Shown here in pieces: positions 42,629-52,541 of a DNA stretch of 61,958 nt. The stretch is from Bryobacterales bacterium (GTDB lineage Bacteria; Acidobacteriota; Terriglobia; Bryobacterales; Bryobacteraceae), in NCBI GenBank assembly GCA_003142185.1, contig PLOR01000034.1, positions 1 to 61,958 of the forward strand. Reading direction: 5' to 3'. A program made the position numbers and the translations under genes. Every line of letters starts with the position of its first letter. The stretch's first letter is position 1. The notes under the pieces are model-generated. The model did no database searches, had not been told where the DNA came from, and saw only the letters and a list, made by a program, of their open reading frames with translations.

Positions 42629-44227
42629 CTATTGTCCCCCTCTCCCCGCGTGCGGCGCGGGCAAATCCTTGCGGGGCAGCTTCTCGGCGCGGGTGGCGGC
42701 GTTGTAGACGAACGCGGCTTCAATCACGGCCATCTGTTCCATGTCCTGCTGCTGGATGCGGTCGTAAACGTCCATGTTGGAGTGGTGCGTCCGCGTGCCG
42801 TAATCCATCGGGTCCTGGATGAACTGGAAGCCCGGCAGTCCGACGGAATCGAAGGATTGATGATCGGTGCCGCCGGTGTTGCGGATGGTGACGGCGCCTG
42901 GCGTTAGGTCCTTGAGCGCGGTGAACCAGCTTTCGAAAATAGGGCGCGCCATTTCGTTGCCTTGCAGGTAGATGCCGCGTATGCGGCCGGTGCCGTTATC
43001 GATATTGAAGTAGCCGGAAACCTTCCCGTGCTCGGCGGTGGGCTTCATCTCGGTGGGGTCGGCGAAATGCTCTTTCACATACGCCGCCGAACCAAGCAGG
43101 CCTTCCTCCTCGCCGCCCCACAATGCCATGCGGACCGTGCGGTCCATTTTGAGGTTGGCCGATTTCAGGATGCGCATCACCTCCATCGCCAGCGCGGCGC
43201 CGGCTCCGTTATCGGTGGCGCCGGTACCGTAATGCCACGAATCGAAGTGGCCGCCCACCATTACCAGTTCGTCGGCCTTGGCGCCGCCGGGGATTTCGGC
43301 GATTACGTTAAACGAATCCGGGTTGTCGGTGATGAAGCGGTTCTTGATGTCGAACGACAGCTTCACCGGCACTTCGTGCTGCAGCAGGCGGGCGATGCGG
43401 TTGTAGTGTTCTGCGGCCAGGATGACCTGCGGCGGATTGTCGGTGTGCTCGCGATTGGCGCCCCCGCCGAAAAGCGTTCCGCTGTCGCCGATGCTGGAGA
43501 TCTGCACCACGACCGCCGGCTTCTCGTCTCTCCAGAATACCTGCTGGCGCTCGCGGAAAGCGCGCATCTCCGCAAAAGTCATGCTGGGTTGGCCGGGCTG
43601 CGCGGGAGGGCCGCCGCGTCCTCCACGGCCTCCGCGTCCGCCGGTGGGGATCACGTCGAGCGTCATCTCGTTGAGCTCGTCGGCGGTGTAGCGGCTCGCC
43701 AGCGGAGTAGTGGGGAAGGTCAGTTCGCGTGGCGCGGAGACCAGCACGATCTTTCCTTCCAGCTTGCCATGGAACTTGTCCAGATCGGCCGGCGTCGAAA
43801 TGGGCGCTAGCATCGCTTCGCCCGTCACCGGGCCTTCAGTGCCCATGGTCCACGCCACCGGCATCGCAATCAGCGTCTGGTAGGTGGGTTCCACCATGCT
43901 GGCCGCGAAAGAGTCGCATTCCCAGCCGTTGCCGAACGGGCCCCACTTTTCCAGATGGGCTTTGCTCAGTCCCCAATCCTGAAGCTGGCGCACCGCCCAA
44001 TCGCCGGCGGCGCGGAATTGCGGCGAATTGGTCAGGCGCGGACCGTAGCGGTCCGTCAGGTTGTAGAGGATGTCCATCACCTTGGAGTGTTCGAACTCCT
44101 CCGTCTTGATCTTGTGGATCGCGCTCAGGTCGACCCGTTCCGGCTGCTGCGCAACGATCAGCAGCGGGATCGAAACCAACAGCGCCAAAATGGCCAGAAG
44201 AATTTTTCGCGGCATACGGGTGAGCAT
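42629..44227 (-). CDS. M28-family zinc aminopeptidase, exported
   Basis: 532 residues from the ATG at 44227, or 528 from 44215. Signal peptide MPRKILLAILALLVSIPLL. A PA-like insertion (about 140-290) includes a Gly/Arg run (GGRGGRGGRGG). The M28 metal ligands: GGHFDSWHYG (His, with Asp), ATDNGAG, WGGEEEGLLGS (catalytic Glu pair), FNIDNGTG and TDHQSFDSVG (His). It trims peptides in the periplasm or outside; homologues are plentiful in acidobacteria. Single gene. Confidence 0.93.
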   Translation of the reverse strand: MLTRMPRKILLAILALLVSIPLLIVAQQPERVDLSAIHKIKTEEFEHSKVMDILYNLTDRYGPRLTNSPQFRAAGDWAVRQLQDWGLSKAHLEKWGPFGNGWECDSFAASMVEPTYQTLIAMPVAWTMGTEGPVTGEAMLAPISTPADLDKFHGKLEGKIVLVSAPRELTFPTTPLASRYTADELNEMTLDVIPTGGRGGRGGRGGPPAQPGQPSMTFAEMRAFRERQQVFWRDEKPAVVVQISSIGDSGTLFGGGANREHTDNPPQVILAAEHYNRIARLLQHEVPVKLSFDIKNRFITDNPDSFNVIAEIPGGAKADELVMVGGHFDSWHYGTGATDNGAGAALAMEVMRILKSANLKMDRTVRMALWGGEEEGLLGSAAYVKEHFADPTEMKPTAEHGKVSGYFNIDNGTGRIRGIYLQGNEMARPIFESWFTALKDLTPGAVTIRNTGGTDHQSFDSVGLPGFQFIQDPMDYGTRTHHSNMDVYDRIQQQDMEQMAVIEAAFVYNAATRAEKLPRKDLPAPHAGRGGQ

Positions 44228-44339
44228 ATCAGACTGCGCAGGCAAGCGAAGCAAGAAAAACGCGCTGCAATGATTGATGTTCCAATTTAGTTTTGCTTCG
44301 GGGTAGCAACCTGGACGTCGGTGCGCGTAAGATAGAAGT

Positions 44340-44594
44340 ATGGCTCGAGGTTGGGAAAGCAAGTCGGTCGCGGCGCAGATCGACGCTGCTGAGAACCATC
44401 ACCAACGCGCCCCGAAGCACAAACCACTTTCTCCGGATCGGCTGGAACTCATTCGCAAGAAGGAAACGATTCTCTTATCGCGCACGCGCATCGTGCGGGA
44501 ACTTGAATCGGCGGAGAACCCGCGTTACCGGGTTGTCTTGGAAAAGGCTCTGGCGGATCTGGACGCGCAGTTGTCGGACATAGCCACTGTTTGA
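44340..44594 (+). CDS. Small conserved hypothetical protein
   Basis: 84 residues, charged and helical, with R-rich and K-rich segments (HHQRAPKHKPLSPDRLELI, RTRIVRELE) and no Cys or membrane segment. It ends 198 bases before pgi. The product has a clean start but no strong ribosome site. Unknown function. Confidence 0.65.
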   Translation: MARGWESKSVAAQIDAAENHHQRAPKHKPLSPDRLELIRKKETILLSRTRIVRELESAENPRYRVVLEKALADLDAQLSDIATV

Positions 44595-44661
44595 AGTCCA
44601 TCGAGCCGGGCAGGGCAGAGTACAGCGCCCCGCCCGCCTCTGGTGGACGTGTGCCTTTCAG

Positions 44662-44696
44662 CGCTCGGAACGGAGCCACTCGCCGTGAGGGAGCGG
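44662..44696. repeat. Dispersed repeat C, partial copy
   Basis: GCTCGGAACGGAGCCACTCG followed by CCGTGAGGGAGCGG; the same order of arms as at 34181-34219. Confidence 0.5.
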
Positions 44697-44792
44697 TTTG
44701 CAGCAAGAGCACACTATCGCACCGCCCCGCGCCGCTTTCCGGCTACGCTACAATCGAATTCACGCACTCATTCTGATTCCGGAGCGCCACTC

Positions 44793-46181
44793 ATGAACAT
44801 TCAATTTGACGAGACGAACCTGCTGGCCGAAATGGTGGGCAAAGCCCACGGCGTAACCCGCGCCGAGGTGGAGCGCGCGCAATCCAAAGCGCAGAAAGCG
44901 CTGGCAAGCTTCCGCAAGCAGAGCGAAGCGGGGTTGTTCGGTTTCCCGCACTTGCCGTTTCAATCCAAAGTCATTCGGGCGATCGGCCGCTACGCCGCCG
45001 AAGTGCGCGGCAGCTACGACACGGTGTGCGTGGTCGGCATTGGTGGCAGCGCGCTGGGAGCGTGGGCGCTCGATTGCGGCATTCGCGGGCCGCATCCCAT
45101 CCAGGGCGCTTTCACCACGGAGCACCCGCGGCTGGTGATCCTCGACAACGTTGACCCGGATTTTACGGCCGCCGCGCTTCGCTCGATGGACCCGCAGAAG
45201 ACGCTGGTGGTCGTCATCGCCAAATCCGGCGGCACGGCCGAGACGGTGGCGACGTTTCTGATCGTGCGCGAGTGGCTCCAGCAGGCGCTGGGCGCCACGG
45301 CCGGACGCATCGTCGCTGTCACCACCGAAGGCAAGGGCGATTTGTACGAACTGGCGCGGACCGAGCGCTATCAGATTTTCGGCATTCCCGAAAACGTGGG
45401 TGGCCGCTTCAGCGTGCTGACGCCGGTGGGATTGGTGCCGGCCGCGCTGATCGGCATCGATATCGCGAAGCTCTGCCGCGGCGCCGCGCGCATCACCGCC
45501 GACTGCTGGCAACCCGACCTGGCGAAGAATATCGCACTGCGGGCCGCGCTCTATCACTGGCTGATTTGGACGCGCAAGGACAAGCCCATCCAGGTGGCCT
45601 TTCCTTACTCGAATCATTTGTGGGGCACCGCCTTCTGGTTCCGGCAGTTGTGGGCGGAATCGCTGGGCAAGGCGCAGAACCGCAAGGGCGAGACCGTGCA
45701 TACCGGGCAGACGCCGGTGGCCGCCCTGGGCTCGACCGACCAGCATTCGCAGGTGCAGTTGTACATTGAAGGGCCGAACGACAAGGTGTTCACCTTCTGG
45801 GCCGTCAAGCGCTTCCACTCGACGGGCCAGATTCCGGACGCGCACATTGGCCTCGCGGCGTTCGATTCGCTCGCCGGCCAGTCGCTGGCCAAGCTGATCG
45901 ACGCCGAGCGGCGCGCCACCGCCGCGGCGATGGTGGAATGCGGCCGGCCCAATTGCACGGTGACGCTCGACCGCGTGGACGAAGAACACCTGGGCGCGTT
46001 CCTCCAGATGATGGAGTTCCAGACGGCTTTCATGGGCGAGCTGTTGAACATCAACGCCTTCAACCAGGAAGGCGTGGAACTGGGCAAGAAACTCACCTTC
46101 GGCCTGATGGGCCGCAGCGGCTACGAGCCCTACCGCGCCGAATTCGCCGCCTACGAAAAGAAGCGGGCGGCGGCGCGATAG
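44793..46181 (+). CDS. pgi: Glucose-6-phosphate isomerase
   Basis: 462 residues from the ATG at 44793, matching the short bacterial Pgi class; the open frame further upstream is not part of it. The CVVGIGGSALGAWA phosphate loop, SGGTAETVATF and the catalytic segment LWGTAFWFRQL are present, and GLMGRSGYEPYRAEF closes the protein. It interconverts glucose-6-phosphate and fructose-6-phosphate. It is convergent with a VWFA gene; a weak GCGGC/GCCGC hairpin (46192-46209) may end transcription. Confidence 0.96.
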   Translation: MNIQFDETNLLAEMVGKAHGVTRAEVERAQSKAQKALASFRKQSEAGLFGFPHLPFQSKVIRAIGRYAAEVRGSYDTVCVVGIGGSALGAWALDCGIRGPHPIQGAFTTEHPRLVILDNVDPDFTAAALRSMDPQKTLVVVIAKSGGTAETVATFLIVREWLQQALGATAGRIVAVTTEGKGDLYELARTERYQIFGIPENVGGRFSVLTPVGLVPAALIGIDIAKLCRGAARITADCWQPDLAKNIALRAALYHWLIWTRKDKPIQVAFPYSNHLWGTAFWFRQLWAESLGKAQNRKGETVHTGQTPVAALGSTDQHSQVQLYIEGPNDKVFTFWAVKRFHSTGQIPDAHIGLAAFDSLAGQSLAKLIDAERRATAAAMVECGRPNCTVTLDRVDEEHLGAFLQMMEFQTAFMGELLNINAFNQEGVELGKKLTFGLMGRSGYEPYRAEFAAYEKKRAAAR

Positions 46182-46220
46182 CATCTCAAATGCGGCAACA
46201 ACTAGCCGCGAGCCTCCCCC

Positions 46221-47204
46221 TCAGAACGACCGGCTCGGCCGATACCCGGGCCGCGAGTGGATGCGGTACTTCTTGCCCACGTCGCTGACGATCTCGACGG
46301 TGATCTTGCGGAAGCCCTCGTTCGGATTGGCGGCGGGGTAGTAGGCGATGGTGTACGAGTTGCTCATGTCCTCGCGGATGTCGTCGAACGCTTCCACCTG
46401 GCGCTGCCAGGTGCGCGCCCAATAGGCTTTTCCTCCGGTACGCTGGGCGATGCGGCGGAAAACGCCGCTCGAAATGGGGTCCTTGTTGACCTCGCTGGTG
46501 GAGATGACATAAATCGGGATGCCTTCGTCTTCGGCCACTGCGCGCACGTCGTCGGGGGCGATCATGCTGGCGTTGTCGGGGCCGTTCGAAAATACGATCA
46601 CCACCTTGCGGCCAGGCACTTTGGCGGCATCGCGCAGGGTCAGCAGCAGCGCGTTGTAGAGTGCCGTGTCATCGCCGGCGACGGCGTTTCGTAAGCCCTC
46701 GATGGCGTCGCCGTGCTCGCGGGTGAGCGAAGCCGCGCGCGACAGGTTGCGGCTGAAAGTGTAGACGGCCACCGAATCCGCGTGATCCAGGCCGCGCACG
46801 AAATCGGCGATCGCATCTTCGGCATAGACAAAGCCGCGGTACATGAAATTACTGGTATCGAACAGAACGAAAACGTTGGTGCCGACGAAAGCATCGGGAC
46901 GGTCCATGCCCGGCACGGCCCCCTTGGCGTTCAGCAAGGGCGTCGTGGTGCCGTCGGCGTTGATTGCCACTGGCGTGTTGGCGCCTTCGGCGAAGGTCGA
47001 GATCTTCTGCGCGATGCCGTCTTCGAAGATGCGGAAGTCGGCCGGCTTGAGGCCGTTAATGTAGTGGTTCTTGCTGTCGGTGACCTGGAAGCTGTGCACC
47101 ACCATGTCCACCTTGACGCGGAATACGGGCCCCTGCGGCTCCTGCGCCCGCAGCAATGTGCCACCGGCGGCGGCTGCCAGGAACCCTCGTCTGGACAGTG
47201 TCAT
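46221..47204 (-). CDS. VWFA-related protein with twin-arginine signal
   Basis: 327 residues. MTLSRRGFLAAAAGG is a Tat signal, unlike the Sec signals of the other four family members. FRVKVDMVVHSFQV and the VWA-like core follow with FVLFDTSNFM at the metal site, and GRKVVIVFSNGPDN. The protein lacks the long beta-rich C-terminal half seen in the two modules. Its start overlaps the stop of the 1133-residue gene by four bases (ATGA, 47201-47204), so the two are coupled. Probably acts outside the membrane with that partner. Confidence 0.87.
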   Translation of the reverse strand: MTLSRRGFLAAAAGGTLLRAQEPQGPVFRVKVDMVVHSFQVTDSKNHYINGLKPADFRIFEDGIAQKISTFAEGANTPVAINADGTTTPLLNAKGAVPGMDRPDAFVGTNVFVLFDTSNFMYRGFVYAEDAIADFVRGLDHADSVAVYTFSRNLSRAASLTREHGDAIEGLRNAVAGDDTALYNALLLTLRDAAKVPGRKVVIVFSNGPDNASMIAPDDVRAVAEDEGIPIYVISTSEVNKDPISSGVFRRIAQRTGGKAYWARTWQRQVEAFDDIREDMSNSYTIAYYPAANPNEGFRKITVEIVSDVGKKYRIHSRPGYRPSRSF

Positions 47205-50200
47205 TGTGGCCTCCCGGTGGGCATATCTTGAAGCGCCGCTTTTTGATCGGCCGACGCGGCACGCGCATGCTCGCGAACGTCATCGCCGACCGCACGCAAC
47301 GACCGCAGCAACGCGGGCCAGTCCTCCAGGTGAGACGCGAAAATGTGCTCCACCAACTCCCTCGTCCATTGCGGAATGCGGACGTTGAGTTGCGCCGGCC
47401 GCAGGCTTAGCTCGTCGGCCAGCGCGACCCAGTACAGGTTGTTGGATTCCCAGCTTTCCGCCAGGATGCGGCTGGAGTAGCCCATCAGCGTGGGGAACGT
47501 GCGCACGTTGAGCAACTCGGGCCGATAAGAAGTAGCCAGCGTCGGCTTGGGCGCGCCGAAGGCGCGCGAGATGGCCGCCAGGCTCACTTGGCTGGAAGCT
47601 TCGCGCGAGAGCCGCTCGATCTGGGCGCGCACCGAGGAACGATCGCCGGCGCGCGCCGGCTCCAGCGCGCGGCTGAGCCAGAACAACTCGGCCGGCGTCA
47701 CCTGGTCGACGGCTTCTTTGACTTGCCCCCTCTCGATCAAGGCGCGCAGTTGGGCGGTGCGCGCGGGCGCGGCCAGCCGGCCTAATTCCACCATGGCCGC
47801 CTCGCGCGCCGATTCATCCAGCGCGGCCTCGGCCAGCAACTCGCGCCCGTAACGTAAATTCAGTCCCACCCAATGCATTTGAACCGGGGTGACGTTCCAC
47901 CAGCGCGGAATCTTGGCGCTGAGCATCATTTGCGGTACCAGGTCGCCCCAGATCAGCGCCTGGGTTTGCGCGGGCACCAGAAAATTCTCTTCGGCTTCCG
48001 CCAGCGCGTACGGCAAACTGGAAAGGGATCCTACCAGGCGGCCGCCGCCGTTGGATGGCCAGCCCGAGCCGTAGGGTTCGGTGGCCTTCCATAAATTGGT
48101 TTGGCCTTCGCCGCCGATGAAATCGTGGCTGCGGACGAACACCGGGTTGGTGAAGAGCACTTGAGCCCCTGGCGGAGCGTAGTACGCATAGCTCAGGCCG
48201 AGCAGGGAATCGCGCAACAGCGGCGCCAGCACCTCCGGCAGGTTCGCAAGGCGGGCGGGGTCGCCGGCGGCCTTTTCGATGGCCAGGCGCAGGTTCAGCT
48301 TGCGCTCGGCATCCAGATGCTTCCCGCTCCAAAAGCCGAAACCCATGGCATTGCGTTCGACCACGGTGAGCGGCGCGCGAGCGAGCGGCGCCGCCGCGAT
48401 GCGCCCGGCCAGCTTCGCCATTTGCGCGCTGGCGGCCTTGTCGGGGCGCTGCCCGCTCTCGAGCAAATCGCTCAATTGGAACAACGTGTCGAGCGAGACC
48501 AGGTGCTGCGCGTCCAGAATCCGCAGCATCTCCTCTTCCATCTCCTGGCGGGTTTCGACATCGTCCGATTCGGCGGCTCCGGTCAGCAGGCCGGCCATCC
48601 GTTCCTGGGGTCCGGCGGTCGAATCGGCGGGCTTCGCCGCCGCATTGAGCAACGATTGGAAGCCGCGATGGCCGGCGTCGAACAACTCGCGGGCGGAATG
48701 CACATCGGCGAAACCCGCGGCAACTCCGGCGAAGGCTTCGTCGGCGTTGCGGTCCGCGATGGTCTGCTGGCGCACCAGGATCTGCCACAACGAAACCAGC
48801 GCCTGGAAGGTCCCGCCGGCATCGGCGCGCAGGGCCGGCTCGTGCAGCCGGGTCAGCGCCTCGGCGGTATCCAGGAACTGGTTGATGCTCTTGTCGCTCA
48901 ACTGCGGCGCTTCGCTGAAAACCGCGAACTGGCTGCCGTAAGTGTGCCAGGAGCGCGCCAGGCGCTCCACCGTGGCCGCTCCGAGCGGGGTGGCGCGGCC
49001 GCGGTCAATGTCGGTCAGCGCCATGAAGATCTTGAGCGGCTGGTTTTCCACCGTCTTGCGGCACAGCGCGAACAACGCCTCCAGCAGGTCGTCCGGTTCT
49101 TTCCACGTGGCGGCCAGCCGTGTCAGCTTGCCGTCGTACCGGGCCTGCGGGTTGTTGGTGAACAGGCCCTTCCACACTTCCAGGTTGCCCGGCACGTGCG
49201 GTTTGCCGCTGGCGTCGAGTTCCAGGCGGGTGGTCAGCAGCAGCATATCGCTGTTGGAGCGAAACACCGGGCGGGCCGGCCCGGGGCTGGTGACTTTCCC
49301 GCGCACCGCCGCGTAGAAACGCTTCATGCGCACCGGATCCGTCAGGTAGTCGCGCACCGGTGTATTGATGCGCGCCAGCGAGTCGAAGAGGCTGGCCAGC
49401 CAGCCGTCGTCCTTGGCCAGCAGCTTGCCGAAAAACTCCACTCCGCGATCCGGCGAGACTCCCACCAGTTCGCCCCACGCCGCCGCCGAACGCGCTCCGC
49501 CGGGCACCACCGCTTTGCCGTCGCGCAGCTCGAATTGGCCGCCGAAGAAATCGAGCACGTGCGCATATACACGCAGATGGGTCAGCGTGCCCGCATCGTG
49601 CATCGCCGCGGCGGTGGCCGGCTCCAGGTTGGACAGCCCCAGGTAGAGGCGGCACAGCGAGGGATCGGAGATCAGCGCTTCGATGAAATCGGGCTCCTTG
49701 CTTCCCGCCGTCCAGTAAGCCGGGCCGAACATCACCGGCACGAGTGTGGGATGAAAATCATAGCTGAACGGGCGGTTCGTTCGCAGCGCCTCTTCCAGGC
49801 GGTTCACCGGAAAGCCGGAATCGGCGGTCAGAAACGCGCGCCCGGCATTCACCGTCTCCAGCACCACCTCCGAGCCGCACCCGCCGCGCATGCGGAAACC
49901 GAGGATGCGCAACAGATCGCCGGCATTGGGTGAATCGCAATTTGGCACCTGAATCGCATACTGCGCGCCCGCCAGCTTCTCCAGCTCATGCGCCTGCGCG
50001 AGATAACGGTGCAGCAGTTTCAGGTACTCGGTCTGTTCCAGCGTCTCGTTGCTGCGCGAGGCCTGGTAGCCGTTAGTGACGACATTCCGCGCCAGCGCCG
50101 GCAGCACGTCCTCGGGCGCCGCCTCGGGCGCAATGGCGGCCATTCGCGCGAACGATCGCATCGGTCCGGGTATGGGGACGGTAGGCCACGCTTCGCGCGG

Positions 50201-50602
50201 CTCGCTCGAAGAGAAGGGAAGCGCCTTGCCGGTGATGGCGCGATAAGATTCTCGATCGCGCGTCAACGCCTCGCCGTCTCCCGCCAGCAGGTCGAGGATT
50301 ACCAGCCGGTGCGCGATCTCGGCTGCCTCGGCCGCGCCGCCTGCCCGGCGCAACTGCGCCAGGAGCTGGGCATACACCGCGCGCGCTTCCGGTTGGCCGT
50401 ACTGTTCCAGAAACTCCGCGTAGGATCTGAGGGCGGCTGCGCTGCCGGGATTCTTCTGCACGGCGGAGGCCAGCATGCCGCGGGCCTCATTGGCATCGCC
50501 GGCGGATTCCGGTTGACGCATCTGCGCCGGGTTTTGCCAGGCCGGCAAAACAGAAATGGGAAACAGGCACCCAGCCGTTACGACAATCGACCAGAGCTTC
50601 AT
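47201..50602 (-). CDS. Large exported protein of unknown function, VWFA partner
   Basis: 1133 residues. Sec signal (MKLWSIVVTAGCLFPISVLPAW) with a cut near residue 22. The first 120 residues look like TPR/helical repeats (SAAALRSYAEFLEQYG, ARAVYAQLLAQLR). The rest is helical with few Cys. No catalytic motif or known family is recognised. A good ribosome site (GGGAGGG) precedes the ATG. It is transcribed before the Tat-VWFA gene and overlaps it by four bases. The pair may form a surface or periplasmic complex, by inference from coupling only. Confidence 0.8.
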   Translation of the reverse strand: MKLWSIVVTAGCLFPISVLPAWQNPAQMRQPESAGDANEARGMLASAVQKNPGSAAALRSYAEFLEQYGQPEARAVYAQLLAQLRRAGGAAEAAEIAHRLVILDLLAGDGEALTRDRESYRAITGKALPFSSSEPREAWPTVPIPGPMRSFARMAAIAPEAAPEDVLPALARNVVTNGYQASRSNETLEQTEYLKLLHRYLAQAHELEKLAGAQYAIQVPNCDSPNAGDLLRILGFRMRGGCGSEVVLETVNAGRAFLTADSGFPVNRLEEALRTNRPFSYDFHPTLVPVMFGPAYWTAGSKEPDFIEALISDPSLCRLYLGLSNLEPATAAAMHDAGTLTHLRVYAHVLDFFGGQFELRDGKAVVPGGARSAAAWGELVGVSPDRGVEFFGKLLAKDDGWLASLFDSLARINTPVRDYLTDPVRMKRFYAAVRGKVTSPGPARPVFRSNSDMLLLTTRLELDASGKPHVPGNLEVWKGLFTNNPQARYDGKLTRLAATWKEPDDLLEALFALCRKTVENQPLKIFMALTDIDRGRATPLGAATVERLARSWHTYGSQFAVFSEAPQLSDKSINQFLDTAEALTRLHEPALRADAGGTFQALVSLWQILVRQQTIADRNADEAFAGVAAGFADVHSARELFDAGHRGFQSLLNAAAKPADSTAGPQERMAGLLTGAAESDDVETRQEMEEEMLRILDAQHLVSLDTLFQLSDLLESGQRPDKAASAQMAKLAGRIAAAPLARAPLTVVERNAMGFGFWSGKHLDAERKLNLRLAIEKAAGDPARLANLPEVLAPLLRDSLLGLSYAYYAPPGAQVLFTNPVFVRSHDFIGGEGQTNLWKATEPYGSGWPSNGGGRLVGSLSSLPYALAEAEENFLVPAQTQALIWGDLVPQMMLSAKIPRWWNVTPVQMHWVGLNLRYGRELLAEAALDESAREAAMVELGRLAAPARTAQLRALIERGQVKEAVDQVTPAELFWLSRALEPARAGDRSSVRAQIERLSREASSQVSLAAISRAFGAPKPTLATSYRPELLNVRTFPTLMGYSSRILAESWESNNLYWVALADELSLRPAQLNVRIPQWTRELVEHIFASHLEDWPALLRSLRAVGDDVREHARAASADQKAALQDMPTGRPQ

Positions 50603-50873
50603 CGATCCCTCCCCGACTGTCCAATCACTCTACCATGTCCTCGCGTGGCGTGGACAGTCGCCAAAGCATAGGGGGAAATGTAAGTGATGGATGTAACGCG
50701 CCGAGTGATGACGCCGACGGTCTTGCCGCCGGTGTCTTGTGTCTTGTACGCTGCGCGGGCCGGGCCTGCCGTAGAGTGGGCAGGTCCCCGATCTGCCAGG
50801 GGGCCGGGCATGCGCGGCCCCTACGATGCCTGTGTCAAAGCGGATTGACGATTGTCTAACGCTCGGCGGGTGC
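50603..50873. other. Intergenic region without a gene
   Basis: 271 bases. It holds a GGCAGGTCCCCGATCTGCC inverted motif (about 50780-50800) related to the repeat-E type, and no recognisable RNA. Confidence 0.5.
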
Positions 50874-52526
50874 TTACTCGATCGTGGGACCGAAGTAGCC
50901 TTGCGCCAGGGCCGGTTCGGCTTCGAGCGCCTTGCTCCAGCAGGTGCGGGCTTCTTCGCTCTTGCCGGACGATTCCAGAATGCGGCCCAGGTTGAGCAGG
51001 GCCTCCGGCATATCCGGCTGTAGCGCCAAGGCATCCCGATAGAGGCGGACGGCCTTCTCCGGCTGATCGGCCTTCTCGTACATCAGCCCGGCGTTGTACA
51101 GAATTTCGGGCGAACGCTCGCCGAGGTCGATCAGGCGTACGTGGTGTTCCAGCGCGGTGTTGAAGTCGCCCGACTGGATCGATAGCGCCGCCAAGCCGCG
51201 CAGTGCATCGACGCTCTTGGGATCGGCTTCGAGCATCTTGTCATACAGCCGCTCGGCGTGTTCCTTGTCTCCCATCCCGGAATAGGCCAAAGCCAGGTTC
51301 GCTTGCGCTTCGGGCCAATACGGACGGTACTTCAGGCAACCTTCGAAGGCCTCGACGGCGCCGCGGAAGTCTTCCCGCTTAAGCCGCAGGTAGCCCATCC
51401 GGAAGCGCGCCTCCTCTTCCTTCGGGGCGCGTTCCAGCACCTGGCGGTACCAGCGCTCGGCCTCATCGTGCTGGCCGGCGTGTTCGAGCAGCAGCGCCAC
51501 GTTCCACATCGGCGCCAGCGCATCGGGCTGGGCCGCCATGGCGCGATCGTAGTCCGCCCGCGCGGCAACCATGTCACCCAATTGTTCGTGCACGACGCCC
51601 AGGTTGGTGTGCGCCTCGGAGGATTGCGAACGCAGCTTGATGGCCTCTTGGTAAGATTCCGCCGCCTGCTGCCAGCGTCCCGACTTCTGGTGCGCCAGCG
51701 CCAGGTTGAACCAGGCTTCGAAGTGGCCCGGCACGGCGTTGACCAACAAGTTGCAGAACTTGGCGGTGAGCGCGTGCTCGTCCGACGCCGCCGCCCAGGC
51801 TGCCAGTCCTTCGAGCGCCACCGTGGACTCGGGTTTGAGTTCCAGCAGGCGTTCGGAATACTCGCGCACCATGTCGAAATCTTCCTTCGACATGCCGATC
51901 AGCACCAGGTTCGCCAGCGACTCTTCCGAATCCGGGTTGCGTTCGATGATCTTCTGGTAGATGGCCGCGGCTTCGTCGGCATGGTCGAGCGATTGCAACG
52001 CCGCCGCCTTGCCGAACAAGGCGTCCTCATGCTGCGGCGCCGTCGCCAGGCAGTGCTCGAAGCTGAACAGGGCGCTCTTGGGATCCTCGAGGCGCAGGTG
52101 GCACACGCCCAGCCCGAGGTGCGCGTCCAGGTGGGCCGGATCGAGCGTCGAAGCTTTTCCAAATGCCTCCGCCGCTTCTTCCCACGAGCCCAGGCGCTCC
52201 AGACAGACGGCCAGGTTGAACCAGCCCATCGCGTACTGCGGCTTGATCTGCGTCAGGGCGCGATAGCTCTTGGCGGCTTCCTTATAGTCGGCCAACTCGA
52301 ACTGGATGTGCCCCATCGCCCGGTAGATTTCGGGCGAGGCTTCGTTGGCGGCGATGGCGCGCTGCAACTGTTTGAGGGCTTCATCCCGCTTGCCGGATAA
52401 GTGCAGCGCGACCGCGCGCGCCAGGAAACCGGGCCCGCTGGTAGCCCCTTCCTTGTCCTGCAAGTCTGGCGCCGGGCCTCGCAATGGCTGTACCTTAGCG
52501 CTGGTTCGAATTGGGTTGCTGCTCAT
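50874..52526 (-). CDS. TPR-repeat protein (about 14 repeats)
   Basis: 550 residues, almost wholly tetratricopeptide repeats from about residue 33 to the end: e.g. GWFNLAVCLERLG, AHLGLGVCHLRLED, AWFNLALAHQKSG, ALLNLGRILESSG. No signal peptide or membrane span, so it is probably cytoplasmic, a scaffold for partner proteins. A strong AAGGAGG ribosome site lies just before the ATG. Its start is 15 bases from the stop of the upstream zinc-knuckle gene, so it is the second gene of that operon. Partner unknown. Confidence 0.88.
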   Translation of the reverse strand: MSSNPIRTSAKVQPLRGPAPDLQDKEGATSGPGFLARAVALHLSGKRDEALKQLQRAIAANEASPEIYRAMGHIQFELADYKEAAKSYRALTQIKPQYAMGWFNLAVCLERLGSWEEAAEAFGKASTLDPAHLDAHLGLGVCHLRLEDPKSALFSFEHCLATAPQHEDALFGKAAALQSLDHADEAAAIYQKIIERNPDSEESLANLVLIGMSKEDFDMVREYSERLLELKPESTVALEGLAAWAAASDEHALTAKFCNLLVNAVPGHFEAWFNLALAHQKSGRWQQAAESYQEAIKLRSQSSEAHTNLGVVHEQLGDMVAARADYDRAMAAQPDALAPMWNVALLLEHAGQHDEAERWYRQVLERAPKEEEARFRMGYLRLKREDFRGAVEAFEGCLKYRPYWPEAQANLALAYSGMGDKEHAERLYDKMLEADPKSVDALRGLAALSIQSGDFNTALEHHVRLIDLGERSPEILYNAGLMYEKADQPEKAVRLYRDALALQPDMPEALLNLGRILESSGKSEEARTCWSKALEAEPALAQGYFGPTIE

Positions 52527-52541
52527 TTTCTTCAGACCTCC

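Noticed and set aside
48101-49933. Long plus-strand open frame opposite the 1133-residue gene
   Set aside because: It is an antisense shadow caused by high G+C third positions; no ribosome site, biased Arg/Gly/Gln content, and the minus-strand gene has a signal peptide and sensible composition.
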